Assembly (NCBI GenBank): GCA_002386585.1 | Contig: DGIZ01000264.1 | Coordinates: 769-24,262, forward strand | Direction: 5' to 3' | Length of the DNA stretch: 23,494 bases | Source of the DNA: Brevundimonas sp. UBA4609 | GTDB lineage: Bacteria; Pseudomonadota; Alphaproteobacteria; Caulobacterales; Caulobacteraceae | Shown: positions 15,328 to 22,831 of the stretch, in pieces | How positions within the stretch are numbered: the stretch's first letter is position 1 | How the letters are laid out: each line of letters opens with the position of its first letter | Notes under the pieces: generated by a model | Database searches by the model: none | Seen by the model: the letters and a program-made list of their open reading frames with translations, nothing else | Told to the model about the DNA's origin: nothing | Program-made: the position numbers and the translations under genes

Positions 15328-16610
15328 TTCTCGATCACGGCGACGACGCCCTGCCCCCCGGCGGCGCAGATGGAGATCAGCCCGCGCCCCTTGCCCGCCC
15401 GGTTCAGCATGTGCGCCAGATTGCCCAGGATGCGCCCGCCCGTCGCCGCGAACGGATGCCCCGCCGCCAGGGACGAGCCGTGGATGTTCAGCCGCTCCCG
15501 GTCGATGGCGCCGGGCGCCCGATCCAGCCCCAGCCGGGTGCGCGCATAGTCGTCGCTTTCCCAGGCCTTGAGCGTACACAGCACCTGGGCGGCGAAGGCC
15601 TCGTGGATTTCGTAGAAGTCGAAGTCCTGAAGCGTCAGCCCCAGCTTGGCCAGCATTCGCGGCACGGCGTAGGCGGGCGCCATCAGCAGACCTTCCTCGC
15701 CGCTGACGAAGTCCACGGCCGCCGTCTCTCCCGCCCTCATCCAGGCCAGGATCGGCAGTCCCCGCGCCTTCGCCCATTCCTCGCTGGCCAACAGCACCGT
15801 CGAGGCGCCGTCCGTCAGCGGGGTGGAGTTGGCCGCCGTCAGCGTGCCGTTCTCGCGATCGAAAACCGGCCTCATCGTCGCGACCTTGGCCGGATCGATA
15901 TCGGGCCGCAGATTGTTGTCGCGCTTCAACCCGTTGAAGGGGGTGATCATCTCGTCGAACAGCCCCGCCTCATAGGCCGCCGCCATATTGCGATGGCTGC
16001 GGATCGCCAGGGCGTCCTGCTCCTCGCGCGGAATGGCCCAATGCTTGGCCATCAGTTCGCAATGCTCGCCCATCGACAGGCCGGTCCGCGGCTCGGCGTT
16101 GCGCGGCGGTTCAGGCCGGAAGGGCGCGGTCAGGCCCGCTCGCGACAGGGCCTTGAGCCGCCCCAGCGTCGACTTCTGGCGATTGGCCGCCAGCAGGGCG
16201 CGGCGGAAACCTTCATTCAGGGCGATCGGCGCATCCGAAGTGGTGTCCACTCCGCCGGCGATCCCGACCTCGATCTGGCCCAGGGCGATCTTGTTGGCGA
16301 CCAGAATGGCCGCCTCCAGTCCCGTGCCGCAAGCCTGCTGGACGTCATAAGCCGGCGTATCCCGGCCCAGAGTGGCGCCAAGGACGCTTTCGCGCGTCAG
16401 GGCGATGTCGCGCGAGAGCTTCAGGACAGCTCCCGCCGCCACCTCCCCCAGTCGCAGCCCATGCAGGTCGAAGCGGTCGATCAGCCCCTGCAGGGCGGCT
16501 GTCAGCATGTCCTGGTTCGACGCCTCGGCGTAGGCCGTGTTCGACCGGGCGAAGGGAATGCGGTTGGCGCCGACGATGGCGACCCGACGCGGCGCGGACA
16601 GGGTAAGCAT
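15324..16610 (-). CDS. Acetyl-CoA acyltransferase (thiolase, FadA2/FadI-like)
   Basis: This 428-residue degradative-type thiolase should cleave 3-oxoacyl-CoA with CoA to give acetyl-CoA and the shortened acyl-CoA. Catalytic residues are visible: Cys94 in Gln-Gln-Ala-Cys-Gly-Thr-Gly, a His in the Glu-Ile-His-Glu-Ala-Phe motif, His385 in Ala-Ala-Gly-His-Pro-Phe, and Cys415 in Ser-Ile-Cys-Ala-Ala-Gly-Gly. Length is close to FadI and mycobacterial FadA2. ATG 16610 shares one base with the MaoC stop (TGATG). The open frame running further upstream overlaps maoC and is not supported. It supplies the final step of the cycle encoded by this operon. Confidence 0.92.
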   Translation of the reverse strand: MLTLSAPRRVAIVGANRIPFARSNTAYAEASNQDMLTAALQGLIDRFDLHGLRLGEVAAGAVLKLSRDIALTRESVLGATLGRDTPAYDVQQACGTGLEAAILVANKIALGQIEVGIAGGVDTTSDAPIALNEGFRRALLAANRQKSTLGRLKALSRAGLTAPFRPEPPRNAEPRTGLSMGEHCELMAKHWAIPREEQDALAIRSHRNMAAAYEAGLFDEMITPFNGLKRDNNLRPDIDPAKVATMRPVFDRENGTLTAANSTPLTDGASTVLLASEEWAKARGLPILAWMRAGETAAVDFVSGEEGLLMAPAYAVPRMLAKLGLTLQDFDFYEIHEAFAAQVLCTLKAWESDDYARTRLGLDRAPGAIDRERLNIHGSSLAAGHPFAATGGRILGNLAHMLNRAGKGRGLISICAAGGQGVVAVIEK

Positions 16611-17482
16611 CAGACGATGATCTCCGATGGAGGGGGGACGCTCAGACGTCCTCGCAAGTGAACGCGCTCGCCCGTCGGATCGCGCACCTCGAAATCGCGA
16701 TGCTTCGGAGCCATGAACAGCGCCGCCTCGCCGGGCAGAAACAGAGGCGCGCGGAAGGAAACCTCGATCTCGGCCGCCTCCCACCCGCCCGGCGGCGTCA
16801 GGGCGGCCAACGCCCGCGCCTTGGTCCACATCCCGTGAACGATCGCGCGCGGAAAGCCGAACAACCGCGCGCCCAGGGCCGAGGTGTGGATGGGGTTGGC
16901 GTCGCCCGACACCCGGCCATAGCGGCGCCCCAGGTCAGCAGAAAGCGACCAGACCTGGTCGCGCGCCATGCCGGACGCCTGCTCCATCTCAGGCGCCGGG
17001 CGGCCCAGCCCGCGATCGCCGCGTTTCAGATAGACGCTCTCGCTCTCCCACACGATCACGCCGTCGCGGCGCGCGGCGGTGAGTATGCCGAAGGCCTGGC
17101 CTCGGTCATGCGTCATCAGATCCCCGAAGCGCGTGCTCAGGCTCAGCGCCTCCCCCGGCGTCAGGCGCGCGTGCTGGCGGATGCGGTTGTGCAGATGAAC
17201 TAGGCCCGCCAAGGGAAGGGGGAAATCCGGCCGCATCATCAGACGCAGATGCATCGGAAAGGCCAGGATGTGCGGCCAGGTCAGCGGCACGCCCTGCCCC
17301 GCCTGAAAACCGCACAGCCGGCTGTAATCGGCGATCGCCTCGGCCTTCAACTGAACGACGTCGGCCTCGAGCACCACGCTCGGAAGTTCCCGCGCCCTGG
17401 CTTCACCGCGCAACAGCCCCCGCGCCGCGCCGCCCGCCAGTTGCAGCATCGTGATCGGCGTCGCCGCCTCTGCGCCTCGCAT
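16610..17482 (-). CDS. MaoC-family (R)-specific enoyl-CoA hydratase/dehydratase (HtdX-like)
   Basis: This 290-residue hot-dog protein has an apparently degenerate N-terminal half and a C-terminal MaoC domain carrying the hydratase-2 motif Gly-Asp-Ala-Asn-Pro-Ile-His, with catalytic Asp194 and His199 at the normal spacing of five. Enzymes with this site hydrate trans-2-enoyl-CoA to (R)-3-hydroxyacyl-CoA, in contrast to the (S)-product of FadB-type hydratases. The double-hot-dog length matches mycobacterial HtdX. The start lies three bases after the stop of the SDR gene, and its own stop overlaps the thiolase start. In this operon it is the only candidate for the hydration step. Confidence 0.88.
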   Translation of the reverse strand: MRGAEAATPITMLQLAGGAARGLLRGEARARELPSVVLEADVVQLKAEAIADYSRLCGFQAGQGVPLTWPHILAFPMHLRLMMRPDFPLPLAGLVHLHNRIRQHARLTPGEALSLSTRFGDLMTHDRGQAFGILTAARRDGVIVWESESVYLKRGDRGLGRPAPEMEQASGMARDQVWSLSADLGRRYGRVSGDANPIHTSALGARLFGFPRAIVHGMWTKARALAALTPPGGWEAAEIEVSFRAPLFLPGEAALFMAPKHRDFEVRDPTGERVHLRGRLSVPPPSEIIV

Positions 17483-17485
17483 CCG

Positions 17486-18793
17486 TCACGCCCCCAGAAG
17501 GCTCTGGCCGCAAACGCGCACGACGGCCCCGTTCACCCCGCCGTTCTCCGGCTCGGCCAGCCACAGGGCGGTCTCGGCCACGTCGATCGGCCGGCCGCCC
17601 TGCCCCAGACTGTTCATCCGCCGTCCAGCCTCGCGGATGGCGAAGGGGATGGCGGCCGTCATGCGCGTCTCGATGAAGCCCGGCGCGACCGCATTGACCG
17701 TGATCCCGTCGCCCGCCTCGGCCGCCAATCGCCGCACCGCCCCGATCCAGCCGGCCTTGGACAGGGCGTAGTTGGCCTGTCCCTTGTTGCCCGCGATGCC
17801 GCTGAGCGAGGACACCGCGACGAGCCGTCCGTTGGACCGGATCAGCCCCGCCTCCAGCAGCACGCGCGTCAGGGCCAGCGGCGCGCCCAGATTGACCGCC
17901 ATGACGCTGTCCCACTCGGTGGCCGACATCCGGGCCAGGGTCCGGTCGCGCGTGATCCCGGCGTTGTGGATCACCGCGTCGTATCCGCCCGCCGCCCGCG
18001 CCGCGCTGACCAGTCGCTCCGCCGCATCGGCCGCAGTGATGTCGAGGCTCAGCGCTTCGGCGCCGATCTGGTCGGCCAGCACGCGCAGGTCCGTCTCCGC
18101 CCCAGGCGCATCGAGCGCCGTCACCGCATAGCCTTCGGCCGCGAACAGCCGCGCCATGGCCTCGCCGATGCCGCGCGATGCGCCGGTGATCAGGACGCGC
18201 CTCGGCTCGGTCGAGGCAGGCGCAGCCGTTCCGCTGATCGTCACCACCTGCCCAGAGACATAGGCCGAGCGCGGCGACAGGAAGAAGGCCATGCTGGACG
18301 CCGCCGCCTCTTCCGCGCCCGCCGCGACCCGCAACAGTTGCGCCGTTCCGCCCTCGCGCGCTTCCTTGGCCAGAGAGCGGACGAAGCCTTCCAGTCCGCG
18401 CTGCAGCGCCTCGCCCTCGACAGTCGCCGTGTCTTCGGGCGGTCGGCCGATCACCAGTATGCGCCCATGAGGATCAAGCCGACGCACCGTCTCGTGGAAG
18501 TAGCGATAGAGGCCCGTCGCGCTCGCGATATCGGCGATGTCAGAGGCGTCGAAGATCAGCCCCCCGTAACGCGCGCCCTCCTGCGCCTTCGAATGGAGCT
18601 CGACGCCCCAACGCTCGGCCAGATCATGCAACAGCGGCGAGAGGCGCGCGCTTCCGCCCAGCAGCAACGGCCCCACCGGCGCCGCGCCCGCCTCGGCGCG
18701 ACGACGCAACGGCAACGGGCGCGGCAAACCCAGCGTTCCAGTCAGCCAGCCGCCCACGCCGCTGTTGGCGAAGTCCAGATAACGGTCCGACAT
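17486..18793 (-). CDS. FabG4-like two-domain 3-oxoacyl reductase / (R)-3-hydroxyacyl-CoA dehydrogenase (SDR)
   Basis: At 435 residues this is much longer than ordinary FabG (about 245) and matches the high-molecular-weight FabG class typified by mycobacterial FabG4. Residues 1-195 look like a degenerate Rossmann domain without nucleotide or catalytic motifs. Residues 198-435 are a complete classical SDR: cofactor loop Thr-Gly-Ala-Ser-Arg-Gly-Ile-Gly (203-210), Asn-Ala-Gly, and catalytic Ser329, Tyr342 and Lys346. FabG-type SDRs act on the (R)-3-hydroxy stereoisomer, which fits the MaoC hydratase encoded next. With NAD(+) it could run in the oxidative direction for beta-oxidation. ATG 18793 shares one base with the fadE stop (TGATG). 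Confidence 0.9.
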   Translation of the reverse strand: MSDRYLDFANSGVGGWLTGTLGLPRPLPLRRRAEAGAAPVGPLLLGGSARLSPLLHDLAERWGVELHSKAQEGARYGGLIFDASDIADIASATGLYRYFHETVRRLDPHGRILVIGRPPEDTATVEGEALQRGLEGFVRSLAKEAREGGTAQLLRVAAGAEEAAASSMAFFLSPRSAYVSGQVVTISGTAAPASTEPRRVLITGASRGIGEAMARLFAAEGYAVTALDAPGAETDLRVLADQIGAEALSLDITAADAAERLVSAARAAGGYDAVIHNAGITRDRTLARMSATEWDSVMAVNLGAPLALTRVLLEAGLIRSNGRLVAVSSLSGIAGNKGQANYALSKAGWIGAVRRLAAEAGDGITVNAVAPGFIETRMTAAIPFAIREAGRRMNSLGQGGRPIDVAETALWLAEPENGGVNGAVVRVCGQSLLGA

Positions 18794-21150
18794 CAGGCCG
18801 CCTTGCTTCCCTTGCCCGCCGACGCCGCCCGGCGCCGCGCCAACCCCTCAGCCAGGCCGAAATCCTGCGGAAAGTCGTCCACCTGGATCGCCTGTATCGC
18901 GACCTCGGCGTAACGCGCGATCAGAGCCCTCTCCTCGGCGTCGACCAGGCCCTGAGCCTCGGCCTCGCTCGCCCAGGCGGTCAGTTGGGTCAGGTCCTGC
19001 GGCGCACGCGGCAGACGTCCGGCCTTGATCGCCGGTTTCAGCCGCGCCTCGATGGTTTCCACCCGAGGATACAGATCGAACGCGACCAGAACGGCGGCGA
19101 TGGGATCCACCTCCAGGCTGGCGCTCCACGATCCGGCGACCAGTCGATCCCGCGCCGGACCGTGACGCTGGATCAGGCCGGCGACCTGGGCGGCGCAGGC
19201 GTCGCCGGGCGTCGGCGTCTTGAGCCCGAACGGCGTCCCCGCCAGTTTCAGGAAAAGGGCCGCGCCCCGGCTGGGGTGATTGGCCAGCACGTCCCGCCAC
19301 GCCGTGGCCGCGCGGTTCAGCGCATCCTGCGCCGCCCAATGCACGAAGGGCAGGTCTTCGGCCGGACGTCCCTCGTCCTCAAACCGCTTCAGCGTCGCTG
19401 ACAGGATGAAGAGCTGGGACAGGATATCGCCCAGCCGCCCGGTCAGGGCGCCCTTGCGCTTCAAGGCGCCGCCCACCGTGGCCATGGAAATATCCGACGC
19501 CAGGGCCAACAGGGTCGAAAGCCGCGTCGCCAGCTTGTAATAGCGCCGCAGTTCGGGCGCCGCGTCGCGTGGCGCCGAAATCCACGCGCCGCCGGTGAGG
19601 CCGAAGCCGACCGCCCGCGCCATATTGCCCAGGACGAAACCGGCGTAGCCGAACAGGGCGCGATCGAAGGCTTTCAGCTCCTGCGCCTCGGCCGTGCGCA
19701 TCATCGGCAGGACATAGGGATGGCAGCGGATCGCGCCCTGGCCATAGATGATCAGGGTGCGCGTCATGATGTTGGCGCCCTCGACCGTGATGGCGACCGG
19801 GATCTGCTGATAGGCGCGGGCCAGGAAGTTGCCGGGGCCCATGCAGACCCCCTTGCCGCCGATCACGTCCATGCCGTCATTGACGATGATGCGGGCGCGT
19901 TCGGTCACATGGTATTTGGCGATGGCCGAGACGACCGAAGGCTTCTCGCCCTGATCCAGCGCCGCCGCCGCCAGCCGCCTCACGGAATCCGTGGCGTAAA
20001 GATGCCCCGCCATCCGGGCCAAAGCCTCCTGCACGCCCTCGAAGGCGCCGATCGGCTGGTTGAATTGACGCCGGATGGCGACATAGGCCCCGACCATGCC
20101 GACAGCCAGCTTGGACATCCCCACGTTGGAGGACGGCAGGGAGATGGCTCGACCGGCCGCCAGACACTCCATCAGCATCCGCCAGCCGTTTCCGACCTGC
20201 TCGCGCCCGCCGATGACCATCTCCATCGGCACGAAGACGTCGTCTCCCTCGATCGGCCCGTTCTGGAAGACAGCGTTGAGCGGCCAGTGCCGACGCCCGA
20301 TCCGCACCCCCGGATGCTCGCGCGGTATCAGGACGCAGGTGATCCCCGGCTCCTCGCCTTCGCCCAGCAGCCCGTCCGGATCGACCGCACGGAAAGCCAG
20401 GCCGATCACCGTCGCGATGGGGGCCAGGGTGATGTAGCGTTTTCGCCAGGTGATGCGGAAACCTAGGGTCTCGCGTCCTTCCCACATGGCCTTGCAGACC
20501 ACGCCCGTGTCGGTGATCGACGCGGCGTCGGAGCCTGCGAACGGGTTGGTCAGGGCGAAGCACGGAATCTCGTCACCGCGCGCCAGACGCGGCAGATAGT
20601 GGTTCTTCTGTTCTTCCGTGCCGTAGTGCAGCAGCAGTTCAGCCGGCCCCAGGGAGTTGGGCACCATCACGGACACCGCCGCCGCCGAGCAACGCGTCGA
20701 CAGCTTCTGGATCACCTGGCTGTGCGCGTAGGCCGAGAAGCCAAGGCCCCCGTAGGCCTTGGGAATGATCATGCCCAGAAAGCCCTTATCCCGCGCATAG
20801 GCCCAGGCGTCAGGCGGCAGGTCCTGCCACACCGCCGTGCTGTCCCAGTCATTGGACAGGTCGCACAGCTTTTCCGTCTCAACGTCGAGGAAGACCTGCT
20901 CCTCGTCCGTCAACTGCGGCGCGGGCGTCGCCAGCAGGCGTTTCCAGTCCGGCCGCCCGGAGAAGATTTCCGCGTCCCACCAGACGTTGCCGGACTCGAT
21001 CGCCGCCTGCTCGGTGGCGCTCATACGCGGCATGATGCGACGGAAAGCGTCCATCGCCGGGCGTGACAGCATGGCGCGACGGACCGGCGCGACCGTCAGC
21101 ATGACCAACAGGACGGCGAGAACAGCCCCCGCCGCAATCCAAACCCACAT
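18793..21150 (-). CDS. fadE: FadE-type acyl-CoA dehydrogenase
   Basis: This acyl-CoA dehydrogenase of about 785 residues is E. coli FadE-like: an N-terminal membrane helix (residues 2-22), an ACAD core with Thr-Asn-Pro-Phe-Ala-Gly-Ser-Asp-Ala-Ala, and the likely catalytic base Glu457 in Thr-Val-Glu-Gly-Ala-Asn. A C-terminal extension of about 300 residues corresponds to the FadE-specific domain (DUF1974). It makes the trans-2-enoyl-CoA and passes electrons to ETF. No ETF genes are in the window. Start: ATG 21150 has GGGGAGG (21161-21167) 10 bases upstream; TTG 21153 at 7 bases is an alternative adding one residue. It is the first core enzyme of the operon, 108 bases after the COQ4-like gene. 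Confidence 0.92.
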   Translation of the reverse strand: MWVWIAAGAVLAVLLVMLTVAPVRRAMLSRPAMDAFRRIMPRMSATEQAAIESGNVWWDAEIFSGRPDWKRLLATPAPQLTDEEQVFLDVETEKLCDLSNDWDSTAVWQDLPPDAWAYARDKGFLGMIIPKAYGGLGFSAYAHSQVIQKLSTRCSAAAVSVMVPNSLGPAELLLHYGTEEQKNHYLPRLARGDEIPCFALTNPFAGSDAASITDTGVVCKAMWEGRETLGFRITWRKRYITLAPIATVIGLAFRAVDPDGLLGEGEEPGITCVLIPREHPGVRIGRRHWPLNAVFQNGPIEGDDVFVPMEMVIGGREQVGNGWRMLMECLAAGRAISLPSSNVGMSKLAVGMVGAYVAIRRQFNQPIGAFEGVQEALARMAGHLYATDSVRRLAAAALDQGEKPSVVSAIAKYHVTERARIIVNDGMDVIGGKGVCMGPGNFLARAYQQIPVAITVEGANIMTRTLIIYGQGAIRCHPYVLPMMRTAEAQELKAFDRALFGYAGFVLGNMARAVGFGLTGGAWISAPRDAAPELRRYYKLATRLSTLLALASDISMATVGGALKRKGALTGRLGDILSQLFILSATLKRFEDEGRPAEDLPFVHWAAQDALNRAATAWRDVLANHPSRGAALFLKLAGTPFGLKTPTPGDACAAQVAGLIQRHGPARDRLVAGSWSASLEVDPIAAVLVAFDLYPRVETIEARLKPAIKAGRLPRAPQDLTQLTAWASEAEAQGLVDAEERALIARYAEVAIQAIQVDDFPQDFGLAEGLARRRAASAGKGSKAA

Positions 21151-21200
21151 CAACGCTGTTCCTCCCCGGCGACGGGCGCAGTCGCACGGCCGCTCATCAG

Positions 21201-21212
21201 TTCATTCATGAA
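21201..21212. other. Small inverted repeat between COQ4-like gene and fadE
   Basis: TTCAT-TC-ATGAA is a perfect 5-bp inverted repeat in the 108-base gap before fadE. It could be an operator for an internal promoter, but it is short and has no second copy that I noticed. No terminator is visible in the gap, so read-through from the COQ4-like gene into fadE is likely. Confidence 0.2.
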
Positions 21213-21258
21213 AGAAGGAACGCGGCCGCCCCCGTCCGCGCTCCCTCAGCCCCTCACT

Positions 21259-22044
21259 TCAGCCCTTGCCGCCGCGATAGGCGTTGCGGACTTCCGCCGG
21301 CACGCGCTCATAGATTTTGGGCCGTGGAATGCGCAGACGACGCCGGGCCTGATCCAGAGGCTCCGCCAGCAAGGCCTCGTAATCCTGTCCCGGAAGCCAG
21401 GCCGCCCGACGACCGTCGCGCCACGCCTGAAACACCGCTCTTGCACACGGATAGCCGGTGCGCGCGCGTGCGAACTGCACCGCAATCGCCGCCGCGATCA
21501 GGCCAAACCCTGAACTGCGCGTCTGCGGCAGAGAGAAGGCCACCACGCAGGCTTCGCCCAAGGCGTCGGTATGATAGCCGGTCAACACATGCCAGATGTC
21601 ATGCACGTCGCGCAGGCGGCGCGCATACCAGGCGCGCGGATGCGCCGCCTCGATCTCGCTGTCCGCCACCTTGCGGCTTTCGTCAGCCAGTCCGTAGGCG
21701 GAGAAGTCCTGTGCGACGATGAAGTCCAGATAGGCCGCGCCGACGCTGCCTTCCGGCATGGTTTTCAGCCACTCCCGATCCTGCAACCGGTCCGCCAGCT
21801 CCAGGCGGCGATAGGCCTGAACCCCGCCTTCGGGACTGCTCATCAACTTGGCGTAGCCCCAGTCGACGGAACGCCCGGCCAAGGCGTTCATGATCTCGAA
21901 CACCTGTTCGGTGTCGTCCTTGTCCGCAACCAGTCGGCTCATGGCGCGCGCAGCCCGCACCGGCTGAACCCGACGGCTCAGCGTGCGCGAGGCTTCGCGA
22001 AATCCCGTTATGGCCCCACTATGATCCAGCGCGGTCGCGGCCAT
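21259..22044 (-). CDS. COQ4-family protein
   Basis: This 261-residue protein has the COQ4 metal-binding signature His-Asp-x-x-His-x11-Glu complete: His148, Asp149, His152, Glu164, inside His-Asp-Ile-Trp-His-Val-Leu-Thr-Gly-Tyr. COQ4 proteins are soluble, mostly helical and act in ubiquinone biosynthesis, where a role in C1 modification of the ring or as a lipid-binding scaffold has been proposed. Bacterial members are often encoded away from ubi genes. AAGGAG about 9 bases upstream supports ATG 22044; an upstream in-frame ATG at 22080 lacks a ribosome-binding site and sits in the operator. It opens the beta-oxidation operon, suggesting a link to quinone-coupled electron flow from FadE or to handling of a hydrophobic substrate. 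That link is inference. Confidence 0.85.
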   Translation of the reverse strand: MAATALDHSGAITGFREASRTLSRRVQPVRAARAMSRLVADKDDTEQVFEIMNALAGRSVDWGYAKLMSSPEGGVQAYRRLELADRLQDREWLKTMPEGSVGAAYLDFIVAQDFSAYGLADESRKVADSEIEAAHPRAWYARRLRDVHDIWHVLTGYHTDALGEACVVAFSLPQTRSSGFGLIAAAIAVQFARARTGYPCARAVFQAWRDGRRAAWLPGQDYEALLAEPLDQARRRLRIPRPKIYERVPAEVRNAYRGGKG

Positions 22045-22079
22045 GGCTTGCAGTCTCCTTGGACGGCTCGTAAGACACA

Positions 22080-22096
22080 TTACCTACATGGATGTC
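22080..22096. promoter_or_regulatory. Shared operator-like box, copy 2
   Basis: TTACCTACATGGATGTC matches copy 1 (10831-10847) at 16 of 17 positions, with the inverted-repeat core ACAT-GG-ATGT at 22086-22095. It lies between the divergent COQ4-like and TetR genes, 11 bases before the TetR start chosen here. It also lies downstream of a TTGACA on the minus strand (22108-22113), where bound repressor would block the COQ4/fadE operon promoter. Confidence 0.62.
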
Positions 22097-22106
22097 ATTT
22101 ACACCG

Positions 22107-22727
22107 ATGTCAATTAAAATCGCCGACAAGCCGCGCCGCCGGCGCCGTTCGCCTGAAGAAGCCCGTCGCGAGGCCCTGGCCTCGGCGCGCGACCTCCTGC
22201 TCTCAGGGGGTCCCAACGCCGTCACCCTGGCCGCCGTGGCCGGCGAGATCGGCGTCACCCATGCGAACCTGATTCACCATTTCGGCTCGGCCGCAGGACT
22301 GCAGTCGGCGCTGATGGGATCGATGGTGGCCGATCTCAGCGATGCTCTGGACGCCGCAGTGGCCCGTCTGAGGACGGACGAAGGCGCGCCGCTGGAATTG
22401 ATCAACGCCGTCTTTGACGCCTTCTCGACCGGCGGCGCCGGGCGACTGGCGGCCTGGATCGCCCTGTCCGGCGACCTGTCGCACCTCGAACCCGTGCGCG
22501 AAGCCGTTCAGAATCTGGTCGTCGCCATTCAGGAGAAACTCGGCCTGGGCGGGGATCAGACCGACGAGACTATCGGCTCGGCCGTCCTCTTCATTGCGCT
22601 CGGCGCCTTCGGGGACGCGCTGATCGGCGCCCCTCTGCGCGGGATGCTGGGCCAATCGGACGACGCCAGCCGCAGGGTCGTGGCCAGCCTGCTGCCAGCC
22701 TTCCTCGCCATGCATCCCCGCGCCTGA
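22107..22727 (+). CDS. TetR-family transcriptional regulator
   Basis: This regulator of about 206 residues begins with a basic Arg-rich N-terminus, followed by a TetR helix-turn-helix (about residues 38-66) with Val-Thr-Leu-Ala-Ala-Val-Ala and His-Ala-Asn-Leu-Ile-His-His-Phe. The C-terminal helical ligand domain is variable, as is normal for the family. It is divergent from the COQ4/fadE operon, the usual position for a local repressor that responds to an acyl-CoA or pathway intermediate. The start is unclear: neither ATG 22092 nor ATG 22107 has a Shine-Dalgarno. The 22092 start falls inside the operator-like box, so 22107 is preferred; 22092 would add five residues. A leaderless message is possible. 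Confidence 0.88.
   Translation: MSIKIADKPRRRRRSPEEARREALASARDLLLSGGPNAVTLAAVAGEIGVTHANLIHHFGSAAGLQSALMGSMVADLSDALDAAVARLRTDEGAPLELINAVFDAFSTGGAGRLAAWIALSGDLSHLEPVREAVQNLVVAIQEKLGLGGDQTDETIGSAVLFIALGAFGDALIGAPLRGMLGQSDDASRRVVASLLPAFLAMHPRA
22108..22113 (-). promoter_or_regulatory. Putative -35 element (TTGACA) for the COQ4/fadE operon
   Basis: The minus strand reads TTGACA. The expected -10 position (about 22085-22090) falls inside the shared box and is a weak match. If real, the promoter runs from within the first codons of tetR toward the COQ4-like gene and overlaps the operator. Confidence 0.35.
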
Positions 22728-22738
22728 CCAGAGAAAAG

Positions 22739-22766
22739 AAAGCCCGACGCGAGGCATCGGGCTTTT
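22739..22766. terminator. Bidirectional rho-independent terminator
   Basis: AAAGCCCGA (22739-22747) pairs with TCGGGCTTT (22757-22765) around a 9-base loop, starting 12 bases after the tetR stop. A T tract follows on the + strand, and on the minus strand the stem is followed by a T-rich run (TTTCTTTTCT). It can terminate tetR and also the opposing gene that ends at 22855. Confidence 0.85.
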
Positions 22767-22831
22767 GAAGTCATTTGGTGATGGTGGGTGTCCTCGAAGA
22801 AAGAAGACAGGCCCTTGATCAACCGGTTTGG

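Noticed and set aside
13708..15549. Long + strand open frame (613 codons) opposite the ligase gene
   Set aside because: His/Arg/Gln-rich composition without motifs; it is the antisense shadow expected in high-GC DNA.
15328..15777. 150-residue N-terminal extension of the acyl-CoA ligase
   Set aside because: It overlaps the thiolase gene in another frame, is Gly/Arg-rich low-complexity sequence, and the ATG at 15327 makes the expected ATGA overlap and FadD length.
15261..18913. Two long + strand open frames opposite thiolase, MaoC and SDR genes
   Set aside because: No domain, signal or membrane features; biased His/Arg/Gly content; the minus-strand genes carry complete catalytic motifs.
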